Below the pieces are notes generated by a model. That model ran no database searches and was not told the origin of the DNA. It saw nothing but the letters and a program-made list of their open reading frames with translations. Shown in pieces: positions 34,109 to 46,480 of a stretch of DNA of 64,000 bases. Position numbers and translations under genes: made by a program. The stretch is from Pseudoneurospora amorphoporcata. Its lineage: Eukaryota; Ascomycota; Sordariomycetes; Sordariales; Sordariaceae. Numbering within the stretch: position 1 is the first letter of the stretch; every line of letters starts with the position of its first letter. The DNA lies in NCBI GenBank assembly GCA_033297205.1, contig MU859078.1, forward strand, positions 124,001 through 188,000, written 5' to 3'.

Positions 34109-36113
34109 TTCCCCAGACACTATATCTGACCATTCCTGCCCACTCAAGCATCCTCCCACAGTCTCAAACCGCACTTGTTGTTTACTTTTACCCACGCGGC
34201 ACTGTCAATTGATGGCTGGTAGAGATCAGGCTCGGGAGATCTCCGCGAATTACCATGGGAAGTTCATCCGGACAAAGCAGACCAACCCCACCATCATCCT
34301 CCAGGTTCGTCTTTTCTTGTTTTTTACCTTTTTTTTCTCTTCAAAAACCGACAGGTGCAAGTCATCAACATCCATCTTTAACCCCTCCATCTTCGTACTC
34401 GGAAAACAACAATGACAGCGCCTAGGCACATCTCAGCCCGTCCATGCAATTCTGCGATTTTCAGGTCTCTCTCTCACATTACATGACGCAGCCCCTACAA
34501 GACGCTACCATCCACACTACCTCGTATGTATCTACCAGCCAGCTTACACGGACAGCCTACCTTACCCCTCCAAGTAAAACCTCCCGTTCGTTCCTGTCTT
34601 GCTCCAGCCTCCTCGATTCTTCAAACAAGCCCCTCCCACCGAATCAGAGCTCATAAAACGCCATGTTGCATTTCCGCAAGTGTACCGAGCCACCGAAAGT
34701 CCAGCCCACCATATGCATGTCATGCCAATTCCATACCAGTGCCTTGTCCAAGTCGAACCCAAGCAGAATGAACGATAAGAACAATATCAGGCCGAGCCGA
34801 GAAGCTTCTCACCGCTTTGTGCCGGAATTCGTTGACAAGATGAACAGCAATGTCAGGTAGGAACCCCACGTCGAGGGCAGCTTTTCGACAACTATGGGAG
34901 AGCTGTCTGGGCAAGTCCTGGGCACTCTCCCATGGTGAGTCCACTCGCCATAGCGTACCATGTCGAATATACTTATCTCGGGCAGCGAAAATCTAGCTAA
35001 TATCTACAGCGCAATAAAAAGCAAAATATCTACAGCGAACATCTACAGCGAAATATATCTCTCTCAAGCGGGTTCTGGGTTTTTACCAAGCGGTTTCCCA
35101 GCCAAGTATTTTTTTTTTCCACTTTTTTTCCTTCCTTTCCTTTTTCCAGGTTTGTCTCGACATCCTCGCGCGGTTCACCTATAATGCTAGCTAGTGTGAC
35201 CATATTACTCCTTCTTCCTGCCTTTTCTTGTCCGGCTGCCCGGGGCGGCTTGCCCAGATGGTGTTCGAATGGTGATGTCTCAATCATGCATGCACTATAA
35301 CAGGAGACTAATGTAAAGCACTAGCTGCGAGTGAAACTTGCTTGGCTGACGTCGTTGACGATGACGACCATTGCGCGGGGAAATATTCCGTGGGAAAAGA
35401 ATGCGACGGCTTTCATGCTTCCTGTCTTCTGATATTATTCCTTCGTTAGTCTGAAGGTGAGACTCTCGGGCCGAGTATGGATACCCAAAGTTGCACATGC
35501 CAACTCATCCCGTTCTAGAACATTTCCCTGGAAGTCGAAGATGGGTCTTCTCCCGATCTTCCCCATTCGATCCGCCGTTGGGTGGGAAAAGAAAAGAGGA
35601 GAAAGACTGGAATAGAAGCAAGGAAGGATCCCCAAGGATTCCCGGATTTTACCATTGATATGCATGCAGACTGGACCGGGGAAATAATTCCATGGTCACC
35701 GTTCATTTTGTTTGTAGAATGAGTGTTTGAAGGGTCTCGTTCATTGACCGGGCTACTACCCATGCGCCAAATCGATTATACTGAATGGGGAATAAGAATA
35801 TACTGTATGTAGCACGTCCCCTGCAGATACATTGAAAACGTCGTCCTTAGGTAGATTCGGATGCTGCTATATACAGTAGTGAAAATGCCCGAACAATATC
35901 ACCAGGGAGCCGTTGTCACACTAACCAAGGCGAAGAAACAATGCCTCTTTTGCAAGATAAAAACCTATGGTGAATGACACTTTGTCTTCACAGCTCAACA
36001 AACCCTTTTTGTACGCCATTGTAGAGATGCCAATAACGTCCAATACGTCCCTACAGCTCAAACTCTAAACCTAACTCTCTACAACCACATCTCTTCATCT
36101 CTTCCATCCCCGT
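34109..36113. other. Gene-poor interval before EFL1
   Basis: About 2 kb. It holds an imperfect triplicate of TATCTACAGCGAA at 35001-35055, a T-rich tract at 35107-35140 and the EFL1 3' flank. No open frame has a recognisable product. Confidence 0.5.
35001..35055 (+). repeat. Imperfect direct repeat, 3 copies of about 13 nt
   Basis: The string ATCTACAGCG occurs three times (from about 35002, 35028 and 35041), each preceded or followed by A-rich bases. The third follows the second directly, so this is a short degenerate tandem array. Confidence 0.75.
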
Positions 36114-39100
36114 CTACCGCTTCAGCGTCTTCTGCTTCTCAGCATTAGTAGCCACATTCCGTCCCTCCACCAACAATCCCTTTCTCCTGCGGACACTATC
36201 CATGTACCTCTTGGCCACATTCTCCCTGTCGCCAAATTCGCCCAGATCTTCCAGATCGTCCTCCGTGAAGGGCACCCAGAAGGGATCCTCGTCCAGAATC
36301 TCGTAGCCCGTGAAGATCAGCTGCGGCTGCGCGGCGCCCGAGGTGCGCTTGCGCATGTCATCCGCGAACCCGAACGACTCGGCCACGGGCAGCAGGGCCT
36401 GAATCGTAAAAAAGGGCGTGCCTTCGTTCATGGCTTCCGACTGCACGCGGCCGCGGCGGCGGGTGAGCACGTCGTAGACGCGGCCTAGGACTTCGGCTTT
36501 TGGGAGGTTAGTGTGGGTTTCTTGATAAAGGTGGGCAGGTGGGTAGGGAGGGCGTGGGAAAGGGGGGAGGGGGGAAGGAACCACTTACTGCTCGCTTGAA
36601 TCTCGCACGTGTACATAGCCAACATCAACCTTGGCGACCAGTCCAGGAATCCCTTGTGAATCGACTGCTGCACCGTCTTGATGACCTCGCCCGTTAAGCG
36701 ACCGATCCTGTCACGGGCCGATGAGGCCTCGTCGTCCTCCGTCTGCGCGACCATAACCTCCTCCACGAAGACGGCGATACCCTGCACGGGCTCGTTGCAG
36801 AGGGGGCCCTGCTGCGTGGCCAGCTGGAAGCCGTACATGATCTTGTCGCTGAAGTGGGCCGGGTGCAGCTTCTCGTCGCCCGTGGGCGCCTGGTTGCGGA
36901 TCTTGTCGGCCGAGAAGGCCTTGCTGAAGAGCTGGTCCTTGGTGGCGTCGACGAGGATGTTGGCGCCCGTTCTCTTGGGGCCGAATGAGGCGATGCGGTC
37001 GATCACGTCCTTCCAGACCTCCTTGTCTTTGATGCCCTCGAGCTGAGCCTCGAGCTGCTTCTTGAGCTCCTCGGGGGTCAGGGTCGTGGTGGCTTGGGAG
37101 ACTTCCTCGTCTTCTTCGATCTTGACGTCCGATGGGGTGCCGTTCTCTAAAGCGGCTTCGACAGAGGGCGACTCGGCGCCATCCTCAATATCAGCCGCCT
37201 TTTGGCGATCTGTGTACACTCGCTTGATGCCGGCGGCGTTCTTCAAGAGGAACTCGGTCACGGGAGCCGGGAGGGGCCTGACGCGCAGGGTTACCGTCAC
37301 TTGCTTGGAGCTCGTGACACCGACCACCACACCGCGGCCGAGTTCCTTGTTGGCAGGAGGTCGCATCTCTTCGGCACGGACGATCGTCTCCCGGTACGGC
37401 ACAATGGGGGCACCGGCCTGGATATCACACCGGGCAAACCGATCGCGCAAATCCGTCAGACAGCGTTCGAGATGCAACTCGCCGGCAGTAGAGAGGACGT
37501 GCTCGCCGCTGGAGAAGTGCTCGTACTCAGCGCAGGGATCGCTCTGAACGAGAAGGTGAAGACCCTGGATCATCTTGTCCAGGTCATAGGGGTTGACAGG
37601 CTCTAGAGCGACACGAACAATGGGACGACCGGCCAGGTTGGCGATACCAGCAAGGTTGACGGAGCCCTCGAGCTGGCTGCAGAGGGTTCCGGACTTGAGA
37701 AGGCCGCTGCCTTCGAGACCGCGAATACCGAACACAACACCAGCTGGGACGGACGGAAGAGCTTCGAGGTTGCGACCCATGAGCATGTAGAGGGCGGTAA
37801 CCGTCACCTTCTTCGGGACAGGTTGAGAATAGGGATCCGCCGGGGAGAACTTGGGAGGCAGGACGTAGATCTCGTCGCCGACGGACAAAGTGCCCGAGTA
37901 GATGCGGGCGAAACCGATGAGATGCTCCACTTCGACAGGATTCTCCTCGAGTTCCGGTACGGCGTTGTCAGTCAGGATGGTGCTGTTGAAGGCGTTGGCA
38001 AGGTCGTTCGTGTCCGGGTCCGCGTCGGCGCCTCCTTGAGCACGGATGGCCTCAGCACGCTTTTTTCTCGCCAGCTCGCGAGCCTCTTCAGGGCTGAGCG
38101 GCCCGCGGCGCTTGTTTTCCGGCAGTTCGCTCTCAGGAACGGATACCATCTTGCTAACGTATGCGACCATGGGCGCAGATGGGCCCTTCTGGAATGAGAC
38201 CATAGCATCCTTGACCTTGGGATCAATATGGTCCGCGCCGGGCACGCTTGATAGAAGGTCTGGGAGACGGTCGGCCTGAGCCGCCTTCGGCGAAGGCAAT
38301 GACTCCACCACTGACACTAGCAAGGCGGTAGAAAGAGGCAACCAGGACGCAAACACTGTGGTAAGGAGGAGCTTGGGATCCCGAGAGCGAAGAATATGAG
38401 GAGGAACAGTGAGGTTCAAAGACTTGGTAATCTTCTCCAAAAGAGCGGGATCTCCCTTGCCGGAGTCAACGCCCACCGTGGCATTGTAAACAGCCCAAAT
38501 TGGCTCCAACACCAACTGGACAAAGATGGGCTTCAGAGGTCGGCCCTTGAGATGCTTCGGTCCAAGTACCTTTTTGGTCTTGGGGTCCATGTAGAAGTTG
38601 CCCCAGAGAACCTTTTCCAGCAAGCCGCGCTTGATACCGAGTTTCTTCTCGTACATGCCGGCGAACTGGCGAACGGTGAAAGCCCAGCCATCGATGGCAC
38701 TGCCGAAAATAACGTTGTTCTTTTCTGGTGCAAAGTAAAGCTCCTCGTCGTCCTTTTCCTGGAACTGGAGCTCACCAGAGTCGGGCTGACCGGCGGCTAT
38801 TTGAGCTTCCTTGGCCGCAGCGGCAGCGACTCTCTCCTCCATCCGGTCACGCCAGTTGAGATCCTCTTCCATGCGCTCACCCTGGAAGAAGCTTCCCAGA
38901 ACAGCGTTGACTTGTTCAAGAATTTTGCTGAGATGGATATAAGCCTCGCCCGGGGTCATCTTCAACTCTGTAACAAGGCGATCGATCTTGTTGATAACGA
39001 GAAGGGGCTTGAGCTTCTCGGTCCATGCTTGGCGCAAAACGGTTACTGTCTGACTGCAGACGCCCTCGACAGCATCAACCAAAACAACGGCACCATCACA

Positions 39101-39602
39101 AAGACGAGAAGCGGTGGACACTTCGCTGCTGAAATCGATATGCCCGGGAGAGTCGATCAGGTTGATAAGATACTCCTTGGCTTCGGGAGTAGCATCAGGA
39201 GCCGACCTCCGCAACATGGAGAAGTATAGCGAGATGGCCGAAGACTCCATGGTGATACCTCTTTGCTGCTCATCCGGTCGGGAGTCGAGATAGCGGATCT
39301 TGCCGGCGAGTTTTGGTGAGATGATGCCATTGGTGGCGAGAAGGGCATCTGTGAGTGATGTTTTTCCATGGTCCTGAGATGAAGTGTAAGTCTTTTGCAA
39401 CAATAGCAAGATGAACGTCAGAGAATACTTACAACGTGGGCCAGGATACAAATCTGGAAATTATTTGGTCAGCCTGGTGTCCTCAAAGTTTTTGTGTATG
39501 TTACACACAAGAATGCATATCACACGCAGGTCAACTTACGTTCCTCACGTCGTCAGCATTTTGCTGGAGCTTGGCCAGCTTTTCTGGCTGGACGACAGGC
39601 AT
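36114..39602 (-). CDS. EFL1: Ribosome assembly GTPase EFL1/RIA1 (EF-2-like)
   Basis: Four exons on the minus strand, 39602-39540, 39453-39433, 39373-36589 and 36496-36114, encode 1083 aa. EFL1 is a cytoplasmic EF-2 relative that, with the SBDS/Sdo1 protein, releases Tif6/eIF6 from nascent 60S subunits. The G1 loop AHVDHGKTS is split: the 21-nt exon 2 encodes ICILAHV and exon 3 begins DHGKTS. Further GTPase motifs are RGITMESS (switch I), DSPGHIDF (G3, about residue 102) and NKIDRL (G4, about 153). The family-specific insertion with acidic and Ala-rich sequence is present, followed by EF-2 domains II-V (YFLLVQSDPC-like and GELHLERCLTDL). Introns of 86, 59 and 92 nt have GTAAGT donors and CAG/AAG acceptors. 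The fourth exon restores TEVLGRVYDVLTRRRG. It is divergent from the eIF3L gene. Confidence 0.95.
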
Positions 39603-40500
39603 GATGATAATCCAGAATCGATAAGCTTCTCTTGAGTGGATGAATGGTGTTCCGGGTTTTGTGTCGGGCCTGCCGTGAAATGCGTCAATGATGTAGGTGT
39701 TGTGTTAATATATTGGGTTGAAGTTATCACCGATTATGGGTAATAAAAAGATGGAGGCGTGTTGAAAGTCGATCTAGGCAACTTTTTTGGCGGGGCAACT
39801 TGGACTTGAGGGAAGAAAAGCTGGAGCCAGACAACCTGGAAGAGAACCTGAGCCAAGCAAGGTACACTTTTATGTAAGAAGAAGGTTATATATTTCCTGC
39901 AGTGCTTGACAGTATTCGCTACTTGACTCTATGAAGCCGGAGAAGTACACGGATATGGATATGCCCCTTCACGCCGACAATGTCTTGCTGGGCGGTGGTT
40001 GACTTTAAAAGTTGACTCTGGATGATTCATTCTGAATGCAATGAACGTGATCGATGGCATCGGATTGGACCCCACCACTGCGAGCTTGGTAGTTGAATTA
40101 GATATCCTTATGCTCTGCTTCTGATCGTGCAAAGCGAGTAGATTATCGTTGTAAGCACATGGTTGGCCCTTCTTTGTTCGCCAACCCTAAAAGTGCATAC
40201 ACTCCGCTTTTCTGTCAAATAAACCCCAACGGAAAATGGAAGTGACCTACCTTTAGCGCGGGCCCCGCCCCTTACAATGCTAGCAAACTGGGTGAAAGAA
40301 GCCCACGGCGGGCCACACTGCAAAAAATTGAGCCCCGCCAAGCAAAGTCCTGTTCGGGCCACTCTTCGCGACCACAGAGACACCACCCGACCTCACCCAC
40401 ACCACCACCACTCACTTCGGACCCGCGACCCCGTAGTGATCTCTTTCTCGACCCGGACGCGACGTCGGACTATCCTTTCCCGACTCCAATATAGCCCATC
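39603..40500. promoter_or_regulatory. Divergent promoter between EFL1 and eIF3L
   Basis: About 0.9 kb separates two head-to-head genes that both act on ribosomes. It includes a GC-rich GGGCCCCGCCCC block at about 40261-40272 and a CACCACCACC stretch in the eIF3L leader. Shared control is possible but not shown by the sequence. Confidence 0.5.
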
Positions 40501-42110
40501 ATGAGCGCCTTCCAGCAATCGCAAGCGCCCGCCCGCGCCATCGACCCCGATTCGGACGTCGAGGAGGAGGCCCTCGTCAACGACTACAAGGAGCAGGTCC
40601 AGTATGAGGATGACGATGCCGAGTCCGCCCAGCTCTCCCTCGCCGCCCAGACCGACGACATCCAGTCGCGCCTCGCCGCTGCCGCCCAGCCCCTCGACTA
40701 CTCCGCCGGGCTGGAGGTCAAGTTCTCGAGCTACGACTCCTACTGCAGCTTGTTCCACTTCATCTTGAACTCGGAGGGCCCCGTCGACCTCGAGCCCCCT
40801 TCCGTTAGTCTACTCCTCCGCTTGCGTCATGATAGTTGATACCCTCTTGGGGTCATGGATTCCTGGGATAGCCTTGTGCTGACACATTACTCTTCCTCCT
40901 ACTGTAGTACTACTGGGCTTGGGATGTCATCGATGAGTTCATCTACCAGTTCAACTCGTTCTCTTCGTACAGAGCTCGTATCGCCCGTCAAGGTAACAAT
41001 GAAGAGGAGATCACCATGCTCCGCGAGAACCCCAACACCTGGGGCTGCTACAGCGTCCTCAACGTGCTCTACTCCCTGATCCAGAAGTCGCAGATCACCG
41101 AGCAGTTGGCCGCCATGAAGCGCAACGAGGACCCCGCGGCCGTCGCCGGCGAGTACGGTTCCAAGAACCTCTACAAGATGCTTGGATACTTCTCCATCAT
41201 CGGTCTGCTCCGCGTCCACACTCTTCTCGGTGACTTCAGCCTCGCCCTCAAGACCCTCGACGACATCGAGCTCAACAAGAAGGCCATGTTCGCCCGCGTC
41301 ATGGCTGCCCACTTCACCACCTACTACTATGTCGGTTTCTCCTACATGATGATGCGCCGCTACGCCGATGCCATCCGCATGTTCAGCCACATTCTGGTCT
41401 ACGTTTCTCGCACCAAGAACTTCCAGAAGAACGCCCAGTACGACTCTATCACCAAGAAGAACGACCAGATGTACGCCCTCATCGCCATCTGCGTTGCCTT
41501 CCAGCCCACCCGTCTGGATGACACCATCCACACCGCCCTCCGCGAGAAGTACGGCGACCAGCTCCTCAAGCTCCAGCGCGGTGGCCCCGAGGCCCTCCCC
41601 ATCTACGAGGAGCTCTTCCGCACCGCCTGCCCCAAGTTCATCTCCCCCGTTCCTCCCAACTTCGACGAGCCCGAGGCCAACATCGACCCCATCGAGCATC
41701 ACCTTTCCGTCTTCATGGACGAGGTCAAGACCAACATGTTCAACCCCACCATCAAGTCTTACCTCCGCCTCTACACCACCATGGACCTCAAGAAGCTCGC
41801 CGGCTTCCTCGAGGTCAAGCCCGAGGAGCTCCGTGGCTGGCTCATGGTCAACAAGCAGCGCACCAAGCAGCTGCGCTGGACCGACGGTGGCCTTCTGGAA
41901 GGCGAGCTCGTCAACGTCAGCGATCTCGACTATGCGCTCCAGGGTGTAAGTAATCACCGTACCGGCGCGGTGAAAACCGTGTCGGAATCTGGCAGGTGTG
42001 ATTTCAGTGCTAACAGGATTCTGCAGGACCTCATCCATATCTCCGAGGCCAAGGTCGGCCGCAAGTTGGTTGACTGGTACCTCCGCAACCTTTCGCGCAC
42101 CTATGCTTGA
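40501..42110 (+). CDS. eIF3L: Translation initiation factor 3 subunit L
   Basis: Three exons, 40501-40803, 40908-41945 and 42027-42110, encode 474 aa. eIF3L is a PCI-domain subunit of the eIF3 complex that binds the 40S subunit. Introns are 104 nt (GTTAGT...TAG) and 81 nt (GTAAGT, branch GCTAAC, CAG); the first restores SYYWAWDVIDEFIYQF, the second QGDLIHISEAKVGRKL. Conserved strings include FSSYDSYCSLFHFIL, GEYGSKNLYKMLGYFS, TTYYYVGFSYMMMRRYADA and TRLDDTIHTALREKYGD. The PCI region lies at about 240-430 and the product ends RNLSRTYA. An acidic N-terminal leader (SDVEEEALVND) is common in fungal orthologues. Codon use is strongly C-biased, as in highly expressed Neurospora genes. The 448-codon frame on the opposite strand is a shadow of that bias. 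Confidence 0.96.
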
Positions 42111-45100
42111 ATGGGTTTCTAAGCGCTGCTGGGACGGGAATGCGCTGCTGGGGCGGAGATTCGTCTCTTTCTCATCGTCTTTGTCATTTTTGTAATTGGC
42201 GGGAGTATCAGGGGCTACGCACGTCTTTGTCAGCAGCATTTGCATTAGGCGTCAATGGGATTGGTCTCTTCCAGGGAAAATCTCAGGGAGGGTGGGAGGT
42301 CGGCAAACACAAAAGCAATGCATCTGGCAACAAGAGGAGAGGATCAGGAACTGCCCATGGGAATGGGAGGGTGCTGTGCTGGGACCAGGCTTCAGGAAAG
42401 GGTACCAGTAGTGCCGAGAAGTCAAGACGGTCTTTCCCCCAACATCGAATGAGGCTCTATCTCCCCGGGTAGGGCCTGTGGAGTCAAAGATGGAACCGCA
42501 TAGATACCGCAATCACCGCCGCGGCTGGCACGCCGCGTAGGTTAGCTCCTCTTGTTGCATCCACATCGGTCTGTTTGGGGGTGTTGATACGCAGGTTGGA
42601 AATGCGTACTTTACTACACGACCAGTTAGTACGTACGTTAACACAATGGGGTAGGAAAAACAAAGCGATATGTAGAAAGGGTTCACTTGCTTTTTTGCCA
42701 ACGCGAGAGATATTTATCCCTGTTTTCTGTGCCATCTAGAGAGTTATCTTAGCTACAGAAGACCAAGAGAAGGGTCCGTTCGATCAGTTGTTACCTTACC
42801 ATCTTACACCCAATCTTGGGTTGAAACCTCCGAAGAAGAAAAAGCGTCCGTCTAACCAGGCACAAGCCAGGACCGGAGGCCTCCCATCCATCAGAGTCCC
42901 AAGCTGACTTGGCATCAAGAGGCTCTTTCTGCGGCCAAGACCTGAATTGGAACTGAATTAGAACAACCACCATACAACGAAGTGATGGTGATGCTAAAAG
43001 CAGGGCTGGAATCGATGTGTCTGCATATCCAAGACGGGAATCACGGCACCTCCGAGGTGGGTGATGCCGCCCAGATTTCCCCTGACAACATATGGAGTCT
43101 CGACAAAGATTGACAAGAAGCGACAAGACATGGGACGATGGGGCGGTAGGAAACGAGATATCGCCAAGGCCGCATAACCCGATGAGTGATGACACACCCA
43201 GTGCCGAGATCCAAGCTAACGCAACTTGACAGCCTCTGATAACACCCTGAACCGTCCATTGTACATGCTTGGCTTGCGTTTTAAACGACAGGAGGCCTCC
43301 CGGGGCCTCTCTTTTTGGAACCTCTTCGTTCGGTGCCTCCGTTAGGTCGACAAAGACGAAGACGAAGAAGAGGTGGACCACAGCTCTCGGACCTCTTGGC
43401 CTGGATACTTGACGATCAGGTCTATCTATGGAGGTAAAGTCTATGAGTCGGAGAGTTCATAAGGAGCAGAGGTGACCTCCAGGAAAGTCCCAATATATAT
43501 AGGTACTCTATTTGAGCATGTTCGTAGGTGTGTGCTATATCTCGTCTGCCCACCTATCGGTTTGCATAGACCAGTTCTACTTGCTGGTACATTTATTACT
43601 CGGTAGTCATGGTGACACAAGCTCATCACGACAATAAAGTATGGAGAGAGCGAGGAGGGTAAGGTATGCATAAAGTCTCTGTGTCGACCCTCTGGATACG
43701 GCTGCTTATGTCTTTTCCTAACCCATGTATGGATATCTTCTTGGAGGATGGGTCTGATGTGAGTTCTCGGACGAGTGAGTAATCGACTGCGCAAGCATAT
43801 GAGGAGTACATGAGTCTCGTAAGGGTAGGAGATGTCTCGTGTAACATGTCGATAGCCAAGCCAACTGCCCGTGGTCACTTTAACTGCATGTGATATGATT
43901 TTTCTGCGGTGTGTAGATAGGTCTTTGTACCACCGTCATTGACTCTACTTCCCATTATATTGAACTGTACTAACGTCTCCTCGGAATGAGACGTAGTTCA
44001 ACTCAAAATGTAACATTCAATGCAGGACGAGGACTCACCTTCTGATCTGCGGCTGTTTGGCAGGGTTCCGACAGCGGCCGTTCGTCTTTTGACAATCTTC
44101 ACTGGACAATCCCCCTCCCACTCCCATTCGGACACATCCTTCCGTGACATTCCTTCAGCATCCTAGGTCCAGAGCATCGTTCCAGGCCCTCCAATCACTC
44201 CATTGACAGGGCTTCCCCAGGCAAGGCTCCCTATGAAGCCGGCCGCTGCATAGCATTGCTGCCGGTTGACCGCTCTCAGCTTACTCACATTTAGCAGACG
44301 GACAGGAGCGACAGGACGGGCAGCGATACCCCACTGATCAGCGACTTGGCGGACAGGTGCCGAAACCTCGTCGTTGCCCCTTTTGTAAGGGCTCTCAAGG
44401 GCCGTGCCAGGGTTTTTATTTGAAAGAGTTGACGATCTCATCTTGGGGCCTGAACGGTATCGATGGGCTCGCTAAAAGTGGATGAGCGAGGAAACCTTCC
44501 TGTAGACGGGAAGGATGCTGTGTGTCACGGTCCTTTGGGAAAGCGTGTCTCTGTTGCTCTTGGTGAATGGGTGTTAAGTCGGAATACAACCCAACTCGTG
44601 TTCCGTGGGCATTATGTGACCCTGTAGAGCCTGTCTAGACGTCTGCTGGAGGAGGGTCGACAGTCTGGGGCACTGGGCGAGGTGAATACCTTGACCTTTG
44701 CTCGACCGTAAGACGGCCACCCATCCTGAGGTCACCGGTAACACCAAGGCGAGGCGGGCTATCACAGGTTCATGCCGTGGTTGGCACTGCCAAGTTGGAC
44801 CACAGAGAAAGCTTGGCCTGTCGTGACTATCGTACAACACACGGTAGCATTTGTTCTCTCTGTGTGTGAGCCGACGTCGTCGTTAAGACTTCCCCGGACG
44901 GCAGACCGAGCAGGGGATGAGTAAGAGAGTCAGAGAAGTCGTATGTCTGGGCCGTGAGAACCTGGGGAAAAGAGACCCTTTTTTTATAAGTGAATCTCTC
45001 CGCTACAATGGTCGGAAATCGAAGCATGTCAACACCCGTCATCGACATCGAGACCACTGGCGGAAAGGAGAGAAAAGACGGACCAAGTAATTCCAGAAAA

Positions 45101-46480
45101 CGTTAGCTTGATAGGGCAGTGGGGAGGTTGCAATGATCGTACTGCTCAATACCGAGCACGAAGCGCGGTAAAGGAAGCAATTTGGTGCAGACCGACTGAA
45201 AAAGGGAGCTATTCGCAGCGGTAGTAGGAGTAGCGTAGGACAGCGGCTGCCCGTCTACGGGCACTTGGCAGACAAGCAGCAGAGGCTCACCACTGGCAGT
45301 CCATCCACAGTTTGCTCATTCGGTCAGTGCCCGCCGCCGGCTCGTTCCCTTGCAGAGTGGACGGTGCCTGCCAGATTTTACCCACCTCCCCACCAAAGCC
45401 CACTCGAAAGGGTTGCCAAGACAAAAGGACAAAAATCGAAGCATGAGACAGCCGAACGGACTCCAGTTGCTCCAGTCACAAGGAGCCTGGGCCACTGGGG
45501 AAGCTGTCGACTCCAGCTTGGGCGGTGATATTTAAATCACTGGTGTTGCCAACCACGCTCGGGGCCTGTCTCGCCCAAAGGCACGCTTCCTTCTCCATTC
45601 CAGGTTTTCTCCCAGGGGCATTTTGCATACCTACTAGAGAAGAAGTAGCCTGACGTGTGGGCCGGGCCAGCAACAGAGCAACGCCAAGCAGCGGAATGCA
45701 GAGCCCTTGGTTCCCTTGAAAGCTTGGATTCGATAGATGACGCTATAGTCAGACACGCTCTCACACGGTACTTAAAACACATACACCTAGTACGGTACCT
45801 CTACCTCTTCACGCTTTCGTCCCGTCTTCCACCTCCGGCCACCTCGAACCACCTCGACACCCCCGGCCAGGGAGCTATCTTTACTAAGGTATCAAGCAAG
45901 ATAGCCGCAATCTACCTCCGCGTACCTCATTACGGGCAGAGCTGGTCTGCTCGTGCAACCTACCCCTGCGCATTCCACACCTAAAATCAGGCGAGATCCC
46001 ATCCGATATCAGGACCTCTTTCCGATAACCCACCTGGACGTGGAACACTTCGATTCATCTCCTCCTTCCGCGACGAACCCTTCACATCTTTATAGCAACA
46101 GCCTTCAGCTTTGCCAACTATCCGCGCGCCACCCAGTCCATGCAAACATCATCGTCATCACTGCCAACACTTGCGGGTTTCACCTCAAATCCCAACCTTC
46201 CAGCTTCCCTCCCTTGTTCACGACACGGCCGCATATACTCGCCAGACCCCACGCTGGCGGCGTTGTTTTCGACCCCTATCGCCTAAAAGCTGCGTGAACG
46301 GACCCTTCACGCCAGCTTCTCTCGAGCATCTCGCGATCCCTAACCGACCTCTGATGCTGGTTGAAGCTAGATAATCCTTGCTGGCCTCCCCTCGAGGCCG
46401 ATCAGTCGCCCGGATAATAGGCTTTGGAATCGTTATCCTTCAACCCCATCATTGTGCCCCCATCCACCATCATCACCGCG
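42111..46480. other. Gene-free interval of 4.4 kb
   Basis: No credible gene is seen. A minus-strand frame of 196 codons (43381-42791) starts without ATG and has no recognisable product. A 92-codon ATG frame at 44441-44163 (minus) is equally unremarkable. A TATA-like TTTATAAG lies at about 44985. The last 700 bases are CT-rich and probably form the promoter and leader of the universal stress gene. Confidence 0.5.

Noticed and set aside
40899..42245. 448-codon frame on the minus strand over eIF3L
   Set aside because: It is the antisense shadow of a strongly C-biased coding region; the plus-strand protein is a clear eIF3L.
42791..43381. 196-codon minus-strand frame in the 42-46 kb gap
   Set aside because: No ATG near its start, no recognised motif, and Cys/Leu/Ser-rich composition like translated non-coding DNA.
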